Origin: Clostridium_AM sp900759715
GTDB taxonomy: Bacteria > Bacillota > Clostridia > Clostridiales > Clostridiaceae
Direction: 5' to 3'
DNA: 64,000 bases
Assembly (NCBI GenBank): GCA_900759715.1
Contig: CAAEXF010000044.1
Coordinates: 46,895 to 110,894 of the forward strand
Position 1 is the first letter of the stretch. Every line of letters begins with the position of its first letter. Both the position numbers and the translations under genes were made by a program. Below, piece by piece: positions 1-8,314 of this stretch. Under the pieces are notes generated by a model that did no database searches, was not told the origin of the DNA, and worked only from the letters and a program-made list of their open reading frames with translations.

Positions 1-1244
1 AGCCACTTTGCCAATATTACCTTTTGTTGATTTCCTCCACTAAGATTTTTAATTAACTGCTCTCTATGGGGAGTTTTAACTGAAAGTTTCTTTATATATT
101 TATCAACTTCTTCTTTTTCTGCCTTTTTATTTATTCTTTTTAAGCTATTCTCATAGCTTTTTAAATTTGATATTGTCATATTTTCTCTTACAGACATGCC
201 CAGAATTAAGCCTTCTTTTTTTCTATCTTCGGATAAGTAGCAAACTCCATGGCTAATTGCATCTTTAGGGGAATTTATACTAACCTTTTGTCCATCAATA
301 CAGATTTCGCCTGAACTTTTCTTGTAATCTCCAAAAATAGTTTTAGCAAGCTCAGTTCTTCCGGCTCCCATAAGTCCGGCAATACCTAATATTTCTCCAG
401 CTTTTACTTCAAAACTTACATTCCTAACTTTATCTTTTAGAGATATGTTATCAACCTTTAATAAGGTTTTTGTTTTATCTACTTCTTTATAAGGAAACTG
501 CTCTTCAAGTTTTCTTCCCACCATCATAGTAATTAAATCATCTTTAGTTACGCTTTTAGTTTCCACATCTCCAACATATTTACCATCTCTTAGTACAGTA
601 ATAGAATCACAGATTTCAAAAATCTCATCCAATCTATGAGATATATAAATAACTGCCATTCCCTTTTCTTTTAGCTTTCTAATTACAGTAAATAAATTTT
701 TTGTTTCTACATCAGTGAGCGCCGTAGTTGGTTCATCCATTATAATAATGCTAGAGTTTTTAGTTAAGGCTTTTGCAATTTCAATCATTTGCATTTCTCC
801 TACATTTATATCCTTAACTAAAGTATTCGGATTTACATTGCATCCAATTTGCTCTAGAAAGCCTAAGCTTCTTTCTCTCATCCATGCTTTATTTATTCTT
901 CTAGTACCCTTATCAAACTTCTCATTTCCTAAAAATATATTTTCTGAAACAGTTAGGTTCGGAAGCACACTAAGTTCCTGATGTATAATTGTTATTCCCA
1001 TGCTTTCAGCATGTTTAATACCCTGTATATCAACCTCGTTTCCTTCAATTAAAACCTTGCCCTCATCTTTTTTATAAACACCACTTAATATCTTCATAAG
1101 TGTAGACTTTCCTGCTCCATTTTCTCCAAGCAATGCTACTACTTCTCCAGAATGGACTTTTAGATTAACGTCTTGTAGTGCCTTTACTCCAGGAAAGGAC
1201 TTAGATATGCCTACCATCTCTAAAAGCGGCTTTTTATCTTCCAT
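1..1244 (-). CDS. rbsA: Ribose ABC transporter ATP-binding protein RbsA (partial, 3' end outside window)
   Basis: This is the tandem-ATPase subunit that powers ribose import through the RbsBC binding protein/permease. The first 414 residues are visible. Walker A GENGAGKST lies at about residues 40-48 and an ATPase DEPTTAL motif follows. The second domain, typical of sugar-type double ATPases, shows its LSGGNQQK signature right at the window edge. The start is set by AGGAGGA 8-13 bases ahead of ATG at 1244-1242. It is the third gene of rbsK-rbsD-rbsA, 23 bases after rbsD. The permease and binding protein genes presumably follow beyond base 1. The family assignment is firm; ribose specificity is inferred from rbsD and rbsK. 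Confidence 0.95.
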   Translation of the reverse strand, partial: MEDKKPLLEMVGISKSFPGVKALQDVNLKVHSGEVVALLGENGAGKSTLMKILSGVYKKDEGKVLIEGNEVDIQGIKHAESMGITIIHQELSVLPNLTVSENIFLGNEKFDKGTRRINKAWMRERSLGFLEQIGCNVNPNTLVKDINVGEMQMIEIAKALTKNSSIIIMDEPTTALTDVETKNLFTVIRKLKEKGMAVIYISHRLDEIFEICDSITVLRDGKYVGDVETKSVTKDDLITMMVGRKLEEQFPYKEVDKTKTLLKVDNISLKDKVRNVSFEVKAGEILGIAGLMGAGRTELAKTIFGDYKKSSGEICIDGQKVSINSPKDAISHGVCYLSEDRKKEGLILGMSVRENMTISNLKSYENSLKRINKKAEKEEVDKYIKKLSVKTPHREQLIKNLSGGNQQKVILAKW

Positions 1245-1267
1245 ATTCTTTCCTCCTAAAAATGTTT

Positions 1268-1663
1268 TTAAAATACAACTCCTGATCTTAAAATTATATT
1301 TGCATAAGGTGTTTGCTCTCCAGTTCTTATAACAGCCTTACATTCTTTCAATTTATCTTTGAGCTCTTCATGTGTTATGAAGGTTATTTTCACATCTCCA
1401 ATTTCCTTTTTTATTTCTTCAAATAGTGCTGGACTAACATCTACAGTTTCCTTTGCTAATTCTACTTCTTCTACTTGAAGCTCCGTTAGTACAACTTTTA
1501 ATGTAGCTATAAAACTAGGAATATCTTTTATAAGAGCTAAATCTATTCTTTTGGTTTCCTCTGGGATAGGTAAACCGCAGTCCCCTATGGCTAAACCATC
1601 AGTATGCCCCATTTTTGATATTACACTAGATATTTCTGAATTTAATAATCCGGTTTTTTTCAC
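1268..1663 (-). CDS. rbsD: D-ribose pyranase RbsD
   Basis: RbsD is a cytoplasmic decameric mutarotase that interconverts beta-pyranose and furanose forms of ribose so that ribokinase receives its substrate. The 131-residue length equals the family norm. The N-terminal MKKTGLLNSEIS and the GHTDGLAIGDCGLPIP segment with its catalytic His are typical. The start is GTG at 1663, with a GGGAGGAA ribosome site lying inside the last codons of rbsK. Only 3 bases separate it from the rbsK stop, so the two genes are translationally linked. Assignment is secure from sequence and context. Confidence 0.95.
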   Translation of the reverse strand: MKKTGLLNSEISSVISKMGHTDGLAIGDCGLPIPEETKRIDLALIKDIPSFIATLKVVLTELQVEEVELAKETVDVSPALFEEIKKEIGDVKITFITHEELKDKLKECKAVIRTGEQTPYANIILRSGVVF

Positions 1664-1666
1664 TTT

Positions 1667-2599
1667 TTATTCCTCCCTGTATAGCTTGATCACTTCTTCT
1701 AGATGTGGAAGAGATGGTTGAGCACCTTGTCTCTGAACTACAAGTGCTGAAACTTTATTTGCAAATTTAATAGCTTTTTCAATTATTTCAAAATCTACTT
1801 TATCTTCATTTTGTAATTTACTTGCTAAGGCTCCTATAAAGCTATCTCCTGCTGCAGTAGTGTCTATAGCTTTAACTTTATATGCTGGTATAACACTAAA
1901 CTTATCATTGCTTACTAACGCTGCACCTCTCTCACCTAGGGTTATTATCACAAATTTAACTCCTTTGCCCATGAAACTATCTGCTGCTTCTTTTACACCA
2001 TTTATATCTTCTACTTTAATCCCTGTAAGCTCAAAAGCTTCTGTTTCGTTTGGAATTATAATATCTGTAAGTTTTAACAGCTCATCAGGTATGTTTTTTG
2101 CTGGAGCTGGGTTCAATATAGTTGTTACCCCATTTTTCTTAGCAATTTCAAAGGCCTTTATTGTGATATCTAGTGGAGTTTCAAATTGAGCTATAAGCAA
2201 TTTAGAATTTTTTATTACATTCTCAGCATCTTCAATTGACTTATTATCAATCTCCATGTTAGCTCCAGGTACAACTATTATAGAATTACTTCCAGTATCA
2301 TCAACTGTAATAATTGCCATACCAGTTGGAGTATGCTCACTATATTTAATGTTATTTATATCTATTTTATCTTGTTCCAGAACTTTTAAGAGCTCGCAAC
2401 CGTTTTCATCTTGTCCAACTTTTCCTATAAAGCTTACACTAGATCCTAATCTTTTAGCAGCAACTGCTTGGTTGGCACCTTTTCCTCCAGGAATTTTTTT
2501 ATAATCCTTTGATAAAATAGTTTCTCCTGACTTTACCATTCTATCAACTCTTAATACTAAATCCATATTTATGCTACCTAAAATGCAAACTCTATTCAT
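1667..2599 (-). CDS. rbsK: Ribokinase RbsK
   Basis: Ribokinase phosphorylates ribose to ribose 5-phosphate with ATP, feeding the pentose phosphate pathway. It is a 310-residue PfkB-family kinase. The N-terminal GSINMDLVLRVDR sheet and the GGKGANQAVAAKRLG signature near residue 40 are visible. The C-terminal signature DTTAAGDSFIGAL carries the catalytic Asp and anion hole. It is the first gene of the operon. Upstream lie two overlapping AACCGGTT operators and a cre-like palindrome, which suggests a LacI-family repressor plus CcpA control. The expected rbsR gene does not precede it in this window. Confidence 0.96.
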   Translation of the reverse strand: MNRVCILGSINMDLVLRVDRMVKSGETILSKDYKKIPGGKGANQAVAAKRLGSSVSFIGKVGQDENGCELLKVLEQDKIDINNIKYSEHTPTGMAIITVDDTGSNSIIVVPGANMEIDNKSIEDAENVIKNSKLLIAQFETPLDITIKAFEIAKKNGVTTILNPAPAKNIPDELLKLTDIIIPNETEAFELTGIKVEDINGVKEAADSFMGKGVKFVIITLGERGAALVSNDKFSVIPAYKVKAIDTTAAGDSFIGALASKLQNEDKVDFEIIEKAIKFANKVSALVVQRQGAQPSLPHLEEVIKLYREE

Positions 2600-2633
2600 A
2601 TATATTCACCTCTATATAAGTAATTCTTAATCA

Positions 2634-2660
2634 TTTAACCGGTTTATTTAACCGGTTAAA
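2634..2660 (-). promoter_or_regulatory. rbsR operator (putative): Doubled LacI-family operator ahead of rbsK
   Basis: Two copies of a CCGG-centred palindrome stand 13 bp apart: TTTAACCGGTTTA at 2634-2646 and the perfect palindrome TTTAACCGGTTAAA at 2647-2660. A central CG step in such palindromes is typical of LacI/RbsR-type operators. They lie 35-61 bases upstream of rbsK. The identity of the regulator is inferred. Confidence 0.7.
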
Positions 2661-2700
2661 TTTATTTTATATTAGCTTTAAGGATATGTCAATCATTTTT

Positions 2701-2714
2701 TGAAAACATTTTCA
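2701..2714 (-). promoter_or_regulatory. cre-like palindrome upstream of the ribose operon
   Basis: TGAAAACATTTTCA has perfect 6-bp arms and matches the catabolite-responsive element pattern except that the central CG is CA. It lies about 100 bases upstream of rbsK. A nearly identical 14-mer occurs at 26313-26326. CcpA binding is inferred only. Confidence 0.45.
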
Positions 2715-2726
2715 TTGCTTAAAATT

Positions 2727-2774
2727 AAAAAAAGAAGAACAATAACAGCTTCTGCTGCTGCTACTCTTCTTTTT
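2727..2774. terminator. Hairpin terminator after the 2H phosphoesterase gene
   Basis: Arms AAAAAGAAGA and TCTTCTTTTT enclose an inner CAG/CTG pair. It lies just past the stop at 2791 of the minus-strand gene and has A/T tracts on both sides. It probably also insulates the ribose promoter. Confidence 0.6.
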
Positions 2775-2790
2775 ATTATTTAATGTTATA

Positions 2791-3339
2791 TTAAAAATCC
2801 CTTAATGGAAAACTTTTTATTATCATTTCTTTCTTATTGTTTATCGGTTTCCAAAGCTCTATCCTATCTATCTTCGCCATCTTATGAATATTTTCTTTTT
2901 TAGCAGTGTCACAAGCTGCCACATATTCTTTACTGGACCATTCTCTTATAGCATAATTAGTATTAGCTAATGAAACATGCAAATCCCAGTTATCGATATT
3001 GTCCCTAACATTAAAACCATGTAATTTAAGTATATCATTTATATGTCTTGCTAATCTGATTATATATCCCTTATTTTCTATTTTTAAATTAACTGATTTG
3101 TATGGTGGATCAAAGCACATTGCTCCATTAATTTCAACTTTAAATTTTTTATATGGCTTTAATATATCAGAAACTATTTTATTTAGCTTCTCTATGTCAG
3201 GATCTCCTATAACTTCTAAGGTTATGTGAAGAACAGGCATATTTTTATATATTTTGTACTTTTTACATATACTTTTTTGCATTTCTTCAATGTATGAATA
3301 TGATTGTTTATCAAATAAAGCTACTAAATAATACTTCAT
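2791..3339 (-). CDS. 2'-5' RNA ligase / 2H phosphoesterase family protein
   Basis: This 182-residue protein of the 2H (LigT-like) superfamily carries the two defining His-x-Thr/Ser motifs: HIT at residues 38-40 in a VLHITLEV strand and HVS at 121-123 in LHVSLANTN. These form the twin-histidine active site that acts on 2',3'-cyclic or 2'-5' RNA phosphodiester bonds. No signal peptide or membrane segment is present, so it is cytoplasmic. It stands alone between two hairpins or AT-rich spacers. The physiological substrate cannot be read from sequence. Confidence 0.85.
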   Translation of the reverse strand: MKYYLVALFDKQSYSYIEEMQKSICKKYKIYKNMPVLHITLEVIGDPDIEKLNKIVSDILKPYKKFKVEINGAMCFDPPYKSVNLKIENKGYIIRLARHINDILKLHGFNVRDNIDNWDLHVSLANTNYAIREWSSKEYVAACDTAKKENIHKMAKIDRIELWKPINNKKEMIIKSFPLRDF

Positions 3340-3618
3340 ATTATTCTCAATCCCCCAAAACTAATACTTATGAGTCCATGTTATAACAACTAAATATTAT
3401 TATAACATATAATTGTTCCATATAATATTTTTATACATAATATCTTCATGATAATTTATCTAATTGTACTAAAAAGCAATATTTTCTTATTAAAATCTCA
3501 ACTATCTATGTAGTATATATCTTTATTTAATTTTAATTCAATGTATATATAAAGCTTAAAGTGAGAAAATAATATTGTTAGTTTTTAAAATATAATTAAT
3601 TCATGGAGGTATTCAGTA

Positions 3619-3783
3619 ATGATGGGAAAACACAATGATAGCATAGGATGTGTAGTTAGTGAATGTAGGTTTCATGCTAAAGCCGAAGACTATTGTACAT
3701 TAGAGAAAATTCAAGTTACAAAACATGAATCATTAGCTAAAACAAAACAATGCACAGACTGTGGAAGTTTCGAAAAAGAATAG
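3619..3783 (+). CDS. DUF1540 domain small cysteine-rich protein
   Basis: This 54-residue ORF starts ATG-ATG behind a GGAGGT ribosome site (3605-3610, 8 bases away) and ends at TAG 3781-3783. The cysteines follow the DUF1540 layout: C11-x4-C16, C26, then C45-x2-C48 near the C-terminus, with the characteristic SIGCVVSECRFHA start and CGSFE end. Such proteins are common in clostridia, often in several copies, and are thought to bind metal; no function is established. A strong hairpin terminator follows within 15 bases, so it is a single-gene transcript. The upstream gap 3340-3618 is AT-rich with no other gene seen. Confidence 0.88.
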   Translation: MMGKHNDSIGCVVSECRFHAKAEDYCTLEKIQVTKHESLAKTKQCTDCGSFEKE

Positions 3784-3795
3784 TTGTAAAAACAT

Positions 3796-3822
3796 AAGCA
3801 CCCTAGGGTGCTTATTATTTTT
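3796..3822 (+). terminator. Rho-independent terminator after DUF1540 gene
   Basis: The perfect palindrome AAGCACCCTAGGGTGCTT (3796-3813) is followed by ATTATTTTT. Confidence 0.85.
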
Positions 3823-3972
3823 GGACTAAATTACATTAACCTCCTATTCACTTTTCTAAAATTAATGTTAAAATATTATAGAATTATGTTATAATAAACT
3901 TTGTGTAACAATTTGAATTTAAGTTTTATGAATTTATATAAATTAATAATGATGATAAGGATGGATGCGGGA

Positions 3973-5235
3973 ATGGATAAATTGGTAATTAATGGTGGAA
4001 AACCTCTTTATGGTTGTATAGAAATAAATGGTGCAAAAAATGCTGCTGTAGCGATACTTCCTGCTGCTATAATGGCTAGTGAAGGTGTTTGTAATATAGA
4101 TAATATACCTAATATTGAAGATGTTCATTGTATTGAAAGAATAAATGAAAGTCTCGGATGTACTTTAGTTAGAGACAAAAATTCTGTTTCTATAGATAGT
4201 TCAAAAATAAATAGTGTTATAGCAAATACAGAAGATGTGAGAAAAATGAGAGCTTCCTACTATTTAATAGGAGCACTTTTAGGCAGATTTAAAAAAGCTG
4301 TCGTAGAACTTCCAGGGGGGTGCCCTATTGGAGTTAGACCTATAGATCAACACATCAAAGGTTTTGAAGCTTTAGGTGCAAAGGTAGAAATTAAACATGG
4401 ATGTGTAACTGCTGAAGCTGACAGATTAATAGGAACAAATATATTTTTTGATGTAGTTAGTGTTGGTGCAACTATAAATGTTATGTTAGCAGCAACCTTT
4501 GCTGAGGGGGTAACAACCTTAGAGAACGTTGCAAAAGAGCCTCATGTAGTAGATGTTGCAAACTTTTTAAATAGTATGGGCGCAAATATTAAAGGTGCTG
4601 GTACTGATGTTATAAGAGTCGTAGGTGTAGAGTCTTTAAAAGGCTGTTCCTATAGCGTAATACCTGATCAGATAGAAGCTGGTACTTATATGATAGCTGC
4701 TGCTGCTTGTGGAGGAGAAGTTACTATACAAAACGTTATACCAAAACATCTTGAGTCCATATCTGCAAAGCTTATAGAAATGGGTGCAGAAGTGACTGAA
4801 GATGGTGATTGTATTACTGTAAAATCTAGTGGTAACCTTAAAGGAGTAAACATAAAAACTCAACCTTATCCTGGCTTTCCAACAGATGTACAGCAACCAA
4901 TGAGCACACTTCTAACAGTAGCTCAAGGTAGAAGTATAATTAACGAAAGCATTTGGGAAAGCAGATTTAAGCATGCAGATGAATTAAAGAAAATGGGCGC
5001 AAATGTAAAGGTTGAAGGTAGATCTGCTATAATAGATGGTGTCAGTAAACTCACAGGTGCTATTGTAAAAGCAACTGACCTAAGAGCTGGTGCAGCTATG
5101 GTTATAGCTGGCCTTATAGCGGAAGGTACTACTGAGGTAGTAAGCATTGAACATATTGATAGAGGATATCCTAATATAGAGGAAAAATTCCACGCATTAG
5201 GAGCTGATATAATAAGGATTTTCTGTGCTGAATAG
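3973..5235 (+). CDS. murA: UDP-N-acetylglucosamine 1-carboxyvinyltransferase MurA
   Basis: MurA transfers enolpyruvate from PEP to UDP-GlcNAc, the first committed step of peptidoglycan synthesis, in the cytoplasm. With the start at the ATG of MDKLVINGG the protein is 420 residues, the family length. Lys22 and Asn23 (GAKNAA) then match E. coli numbering. The PEP-reactive loop reads GGCPIGVRPID with Cys117, so the fosfomycin-sensitive Cys form is present. The frame is open upstream to 3901, but those codons do not resemble the family. Firmicutes often carry two paralogues (murA/murZ); which one this is cannot be decided here. walJ follows after 27 bases. Confidence 0.95.
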   Translation: MDKLVINGGKPLYGCIEINGAKNAAVAILPAAIMASEGVCNIDNIPNIEDVHCIERINESLGCTLVRDKNSVSIDSSKINSVIANTEDVRKMRASYYLIGALLGRFKKAVVELPGGCPIGVRPIDQHIKGFEALGAKVEIKHGCVTAEADRLIGTNIFFDVVSVGATINVMLAATFAEGVTTLENVAKEPHVVDVANFLNSMGANIKGAGTDVIRVVGVESLKGCSYSVIPDQIEAGTYMIAAAACGGEVTIQNVIPKHLESISAKLIEMGAEVTEDGDCITVKSSGNLKGVNIKTQPYPGFPTDVQQPMSTLLTVAQGRSIINESIWESRFKHADELKKMGANVKVEGRSAIIDGVSKLTGAIVKATDLRAGAAMVIAGLIAEGTTEVVSIEHIDRGYPNIEEKFHALGADIIRIFCAE

Positions 5236-5262
5236 TCTTAACCTTAGAATAGGAGAATTATT

Positions 5263-6048
5263 ATGATTTTTTGTTCTTTATACAGTGGTAGTAGCGGAAA
5301 TAGCCTATTTGTATCTTCTGACAAAGCTAAAGTACTCATAGACGCAGGGCTTCCTGGAAAGAGTATTGAGAATGCCCTATTAAACATCGGGCATAACGCT
5401 AAAGATATCGATGCTATATTTGTTACTCATGAGCATATAGACCACACAAAAGGTGTTGGAGTATTGTCAAGAAAATATGATATTCCGATATATGCAAATT
5501 CTCCTACTTGGGAAGCTATGTCGGGAACTATAGGAAAAATAAAAGAACATAATATTAAAGTGATAGATAGTAGCTACATTAGTGTTAAAGACATGGACGT
5601 ATTAAGCTATAAAATTTCTCATGATGCTGCAGCTCCTTCTGGATATGCTTTGCAATATAAAGATAAAAAGGTTTGCATAGCAACAGACTTAGGCTTTTTT
5701 TCCGATGAGGTAAACACTGCCCTAAAGGATGCAGATGTAATATTGCTTGAGAGTAATCATGACGTAGAAATGCTTAAATTCGGACCATATCCCTATAACT
5801 TAAAAAGAAGAATTTTAAGCGATATTGGACATTTATCTAACGAAGACTGCGGAAAAGCCATTGTAGATATTACAAATGACAAGTTTAAAAAGATAATATT
5901 AGGACACTTAAGCAAAACCAATAACTATCCTGAACTAGCCTACCAAACTGTGCTAAATGTCTTAACTTCTGCTGGAGTTAAGTTAGATAAAGATTTAAGT
6001 TTATCTATGGCAAAGAGGGATATGCCAAGTAATTATATAGAATTTTAA
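5263..6048 (+). CDS. walJ: WalJ/YycJ-type MBL-fold metallohydrolase
   Basis: This 261-residue metallo-beta-lactamase-fold hydrolase has the metal-binding motif THEHIDH at residues 55-61 and the family opening SLYSGSSGNSLF. Bacterial relatives (YycJ/WalJ) are linked to cell-wall and division control or DNA damage response, and exonuclease-like activity has been reported for some. In Bacillus the homologue lies near rlmH. The same neighbourhood is kept here, with GerMN lipoprotein, CxxH/CxxC protein and rlmH following, but without the walRK two-component genes. Cytoplasmic; no signal peptide. Confidence 0.9.
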   Translation: MIFCSLYSGSSGNSLFVSSDKAKVLIDAGLPGKSIENALLNIGHNAKDIDAIFVTHEHIDHTKGVGVLSRKYDIPIYANSPTWEAMSGTIGKIKEHNIKVIDSSYISVKDMDVLSYKISHDAAAPSGYALQYKDKKVCIATDLGFFSDEVNTALKDADVILLESNHDVEMLKFGPYPYNLKRRILSDIGHLSNEDCGKAIVDITNDKFKKIILGHLSKTNNYPELAYQTVLNVLTSAGVKLDKDLSLSMAKRDMPSNYIEF

Positions 6049-6065
6049 ATGAAATGGGTGAGGAT

Positions 6066-6632
6066 ATGAAAAAAGGTTTTAGCGTGTTTACTTGCTCTAT
6101 ATTAGTAGTTTCTTTATTAGGTATAACTGGATGTGAAAAGAAGGACAAGACAAGTCTAAATAATAAGGAAAAAGAAAAGAAAATAGTTTTGTCTAAGGAA
6201 AAAGAAAACACTTTAGACTTAAATATTTACTTTGATTCTTCTAAAAATGTTAATACTCCTGAAATTGCACAAGAAGAAAGAGTTTTAAAACGATATGAAA
6301 TTCTTGGAGAAACCATAATTGGAGAAATTATAAAAGGACCATCAGTAAGTAGTAAGCTAAATCCTGTTTTACCTAAAGATACAAGAGTCCTAAGTTTTTC
6401 CATTAAAGACAATATTGCTTTTGTAAATTTTAGCAAGGAAGCAAACATTCCCATGACTTCTTCAAAAGAAGAAGCTTGCTTAAAAAGCATAATTTGGTCA
6501 CTTTCCCAGCTTACATCTGTTGAAAAAGTTAAAATTTTAGTAGAAAATAAAGATACAGGGATTTGGGGAGAACACTTTGACTTATCAAAACCAATAGGAA
6601 AGGATGACATCCAAAATGCCAAAAGAAATTAA
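6066..6632 (+). CDS. GerMN-domain lipoprotein
   Basis: This is a 188-residue secreted lipoprotein. A basic N-terminus and hydrophobic stretch (residues 5-22) end in the lipobox ITGC. A lysine-rich linker follows, then a GerMN (germane) domain from about residue 55 to the end, with the pattern of aromatic and Gly residues around YEILGETIIGEIIKGP. GerMN domains occur in GerM and related sporulation and germination proteins and are thought to bind cell-wall or sporulation complexes. The ATG at 6066 is preferred over the in-frame ATG at 6054, because GGGTGAGG lies between them. Its 3' end overlaps the next small ORF. Confidence 0.85.
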   Translation: MKKGFSVFTCSILVVSLLGITGCEKKDKTSLNNKEKEKKIVLSKEKENTLDLNIYFDSSKNVNTPEIAQEERVLKRYEILGETIIGEIIKGPSVSSKLNPVLPKDTRVLSFSIKDNIAFVNFSKEANIPMTSSKEEACLKSIIWSLSQLTSVEKVKILVENKDTGIWGEHFDLSKPIGKDDIQNAKRN

Positions 6633-6768
6633 ATATTGTTGTGAAAATCACGTAGATATAGCATTTGATGACTTTTTAGTAGAGAACGAAACCTTTCCTA
6701 ACTTAGAAAAATGCGAAAATGAGCAATGTAGCTATTGCAATAATACAGCTAAATATGTATTAACATAA
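6616..6768 (+). CDS. CxxH/CxxC microprotein
   Basis: This 50-residue ORF overlaps the end of the GerMN gene in another frame. AAAGGATG in that overlap serves as ribosome site, with an alternative ATG at 6604. The protein has a CENH (CxxH) motif near residue 9 and CSYC (CxxC) near residue 38, matching the small CxxH/CxxC protein family of Firmicutes. That family sits between a walJ/htr gene and rlmH in Bacillus. The synteny here supports it being real. A zinc or other metal site is likely; function is unknown. Confidence 0.82.
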   Translation: MPKEIKYCCENHVDIAFDDFLVENETFPNLEKCENEQCSYCNNTAKYVLT

Positions 6769-6889
6769 ATAAAATAAACTTGATTAGTATAAATATCAAA
6801 AATTATTGAAAAATGTTATAATTTCTATTATAATAATCAAGTGGTATATTTTCAAAATTAGTAATATATTAGCAAAAGGAGAATAAACT

Positions 6890-7387
6890 ATGAGTTTGTA
6901 TAAAAATTGGACAGATATGGTCATAGATTTTGTTAAAACTAGAGGAGAAGCTGAATTCTGGAAAGAATATGGTTCAATTGAAAAACATATTTATACAAGA
7001 ATCTTAGCTGAACATAAAGATACTGTAAGCGGTTCAATAAAGGACTTAGCAAGCAGATATGAAACTACAACAATCTTTTTCATGGGATTCCTAGATGGAA
7101 TAAATGATAGTCTTGAAGAATCTCTTGACCTTGAAAGCTTAGAGGAAGATTCTGATATATCCGTAAAAATTAACTTTGAAAAGTTATATTTTAATATGTT
7201 AGATGCTAAAGCTGACTATTTATATGGTCTTCCACAATGGGAATCTATATTCTCACCAGAAAAGAGAAAAGAAATTCGTCAACAATGGGTTGCTTCAAAA
7301 ACTGTTGTAAATAAAAACAAAGTTGGAAGAAACGATTCTTGTCCATGTGGAAGTGGCAAAAAGTACAAAAATTGTTGCGGAAAATAG
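6890..7387 (+). CDS. SEC-C metal-binding domain protein
   Basis: This 165-residue protein has a helical N-terminal region of unknown fold (residues 1-140) and a C-terminal SEC-C zinc finger, GRNDSCPCGSGKKYKNCCG, with four metal ligands. The same finger ends SecA, where it contacts SecB and ribosomes. Here it is on a free-standing protein whose role is unknown. An AGGAG ribosome site lies 9 bases before ATG. A terminator follows directly, so it forms its own unit between the CxxH/CxxC gene and rlmH. Confidence 0.85.
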   Translation: MSLYKNWTDMVIDFVKTRGEAEFWKEYGSIEKHIYTRILAEHKDTVSGSIKDLASRYETTTIFFMGFLDGINDSLEESLDLESLEEDSDISVKINFEKLYFNMLDAKADYLYGLPQWESIFSPEKRKEIRQQWVASKTVVNKNKVGRNDSCPCGSGKKYKNCCGK

Positions 7388-7404
7388 TACTTAATTCTTA
7401 AATT

Positions 7405-7435
7405 AAATCCTTACACTACTGTGTAAGGATTTTTT
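7405..7435 (+). terminator. Terminator after SEC-C gene
   Basis: Arms AAATCCTTACAC and GTGTAAGGATTT with a four-base loop run into a T tract. Confidence 0.88.
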
Positions 7436-7545
7436 GATATCAGTAAATAGTCTTTAAGACGTTAGCATTTATTGCTATGATTAAATTTTTGCAAGCTTAT
7501 ATAGAATAAGTACTTAATTTTAATTAACAAATTGGAGGTAAACTT

Positions 7546-8025
7546 ATGAACATATCCACAATATGCGTCGGCAAACTTAAAGAAAAATATTTAAAACAAG
7601 CCATAGATGAATATTCAAAACGTCTATCAAGATATTGTAAATTAGAGATTATAGAAGTTCCCGATGAAAAAACTCCTGATAATGCCTCTGAAAAGGAAGA
7701 ACTTTTAATAAAAGAGAAAGAAGGTTTAAATATTCTAAAGCATGTGAAAGATAACATGTTTGTAGTAACATTAGACCTTAAGGGTAAAATGCTCTCCTCT
7801 GAAGAGCTAGCAGGCTTTATAAAGGAATCTGGAATTAAAGGTAATAGTAATATAGCTTTTGTAATAGGCGGGTCTCTTGGGCTTTCTAAAGCTGTTTTAG
7901 ATAGAGCAGATTTTAGCCTTTGTTTTTCCAAAATGACTTTTCCACATCAGCTTATGAGGGTTATTCTGCTTGAGCAGGTTTACAGGGGGTTTAGAATAAT
8001 TAATGGCGAGCCGTACCACAAGTAA
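7546..8025 (+). CDS. rlmH: 23S rRNA (pseudouridine1915-N3)-methyltransferase RlmH
   Basis: RlmH is a SPOUT methyltransferase that modifies pseudouridine 1915 in helix 69 of assembled 70S ribosomes using S-adenosylmethionine. The 159-residue length equals the family norm. The N-terminal ISTICVGKLKEKY, the knot segment FVIGGSLGLS and the C-terminal FPHQLMRVILLEQVYRGFRI-type end, finishing in EPYHK, are all present. GGAGG lies 9 bases before ATG. The 3' flank (8026-8176) holds only weak hairpins and no gene. Confidence 0.97.
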   Translation: MNISTICVGKLKEKYLKQAIDEYSKRLSRYCKLEIIEVPDEKTPDNASEKEELLIKEKEGLNILKHVKDNMFVVTLDLKGKMLSSEELAGFIKESGIKGNSNIAFVIGGSLGLSKAVLDRADFSLCFSKMTFPHQLMRVILLEQVYRGFRIINGEPYHK

Positions 8026-8176
8026 GGTTGGTTTTAATGAGAAATTGCCAAGAACAAGGCTGTCAACAGTTAAATATAACCCCAAAATGTATCAGTACCC
8101 ATCTCAAAAGCCTGTTAGTTGAGACACAGGTTAATATGAGAGGGCACCTAAAGAGGAAAGAATTTTTAATTATCTA

Positions 8177-8206
8177 TTGATTTATTTCCAAAATTTATGA
8201 TATAAT
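8177..8206 (+). promoter_or_regulatory. Sigma-A type promoter of a short antisense transcript
   Basis: TTGATT at 8177-8182, an 18-base spacer and a perfect TATAAT at 8201-8206 point to a start near 8213. No ORF of useful size follows on the plus strand; a strong terminator comes about 60-100 bases later. Confidence 0.7.
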
Positions 8207-8212
8207 AGTTGA

Positions 8213-8314
8213 GTGAGTGGATTGCGGAACTGCGCAATTTGCTTATGGCATTAGAAATAATTGTGTTTAGATGCAATAGGAAGCTTGGCAGAGCTACTTA
8301 TTGCATTCTTTTTT
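8213..8314 (+). ncRNA. Candidate antitoxin small RNA (type I toxin-antitoxin, convergent)
   Basis: A predicted transcript of about 100 nt begins with a hairpin (ATTGCG loop CGCAAT, 8221-8238). It ends in an intrinsic terminator with arms ATGCAATA and TATTGCAT around an inner AGCT/AGCT pair, followed by a T-rich run (8306-8314). Its 3' part overlaps the last codons and the 3' region of a minus-strand small membrane-protein gene. This is the TxpA/RatA and Fst/RNAII type of arrangement. The promoter and terminator are seen; the antitoxin role is inferred. Confidence 0.5.

Noticed and set aside
3901..3972. 24-codon upstream extension of murA
   Set aside because: It does not resemble MurA N-termini, and the catalytic Lys/Asn numbering fits the ATG at 3973.
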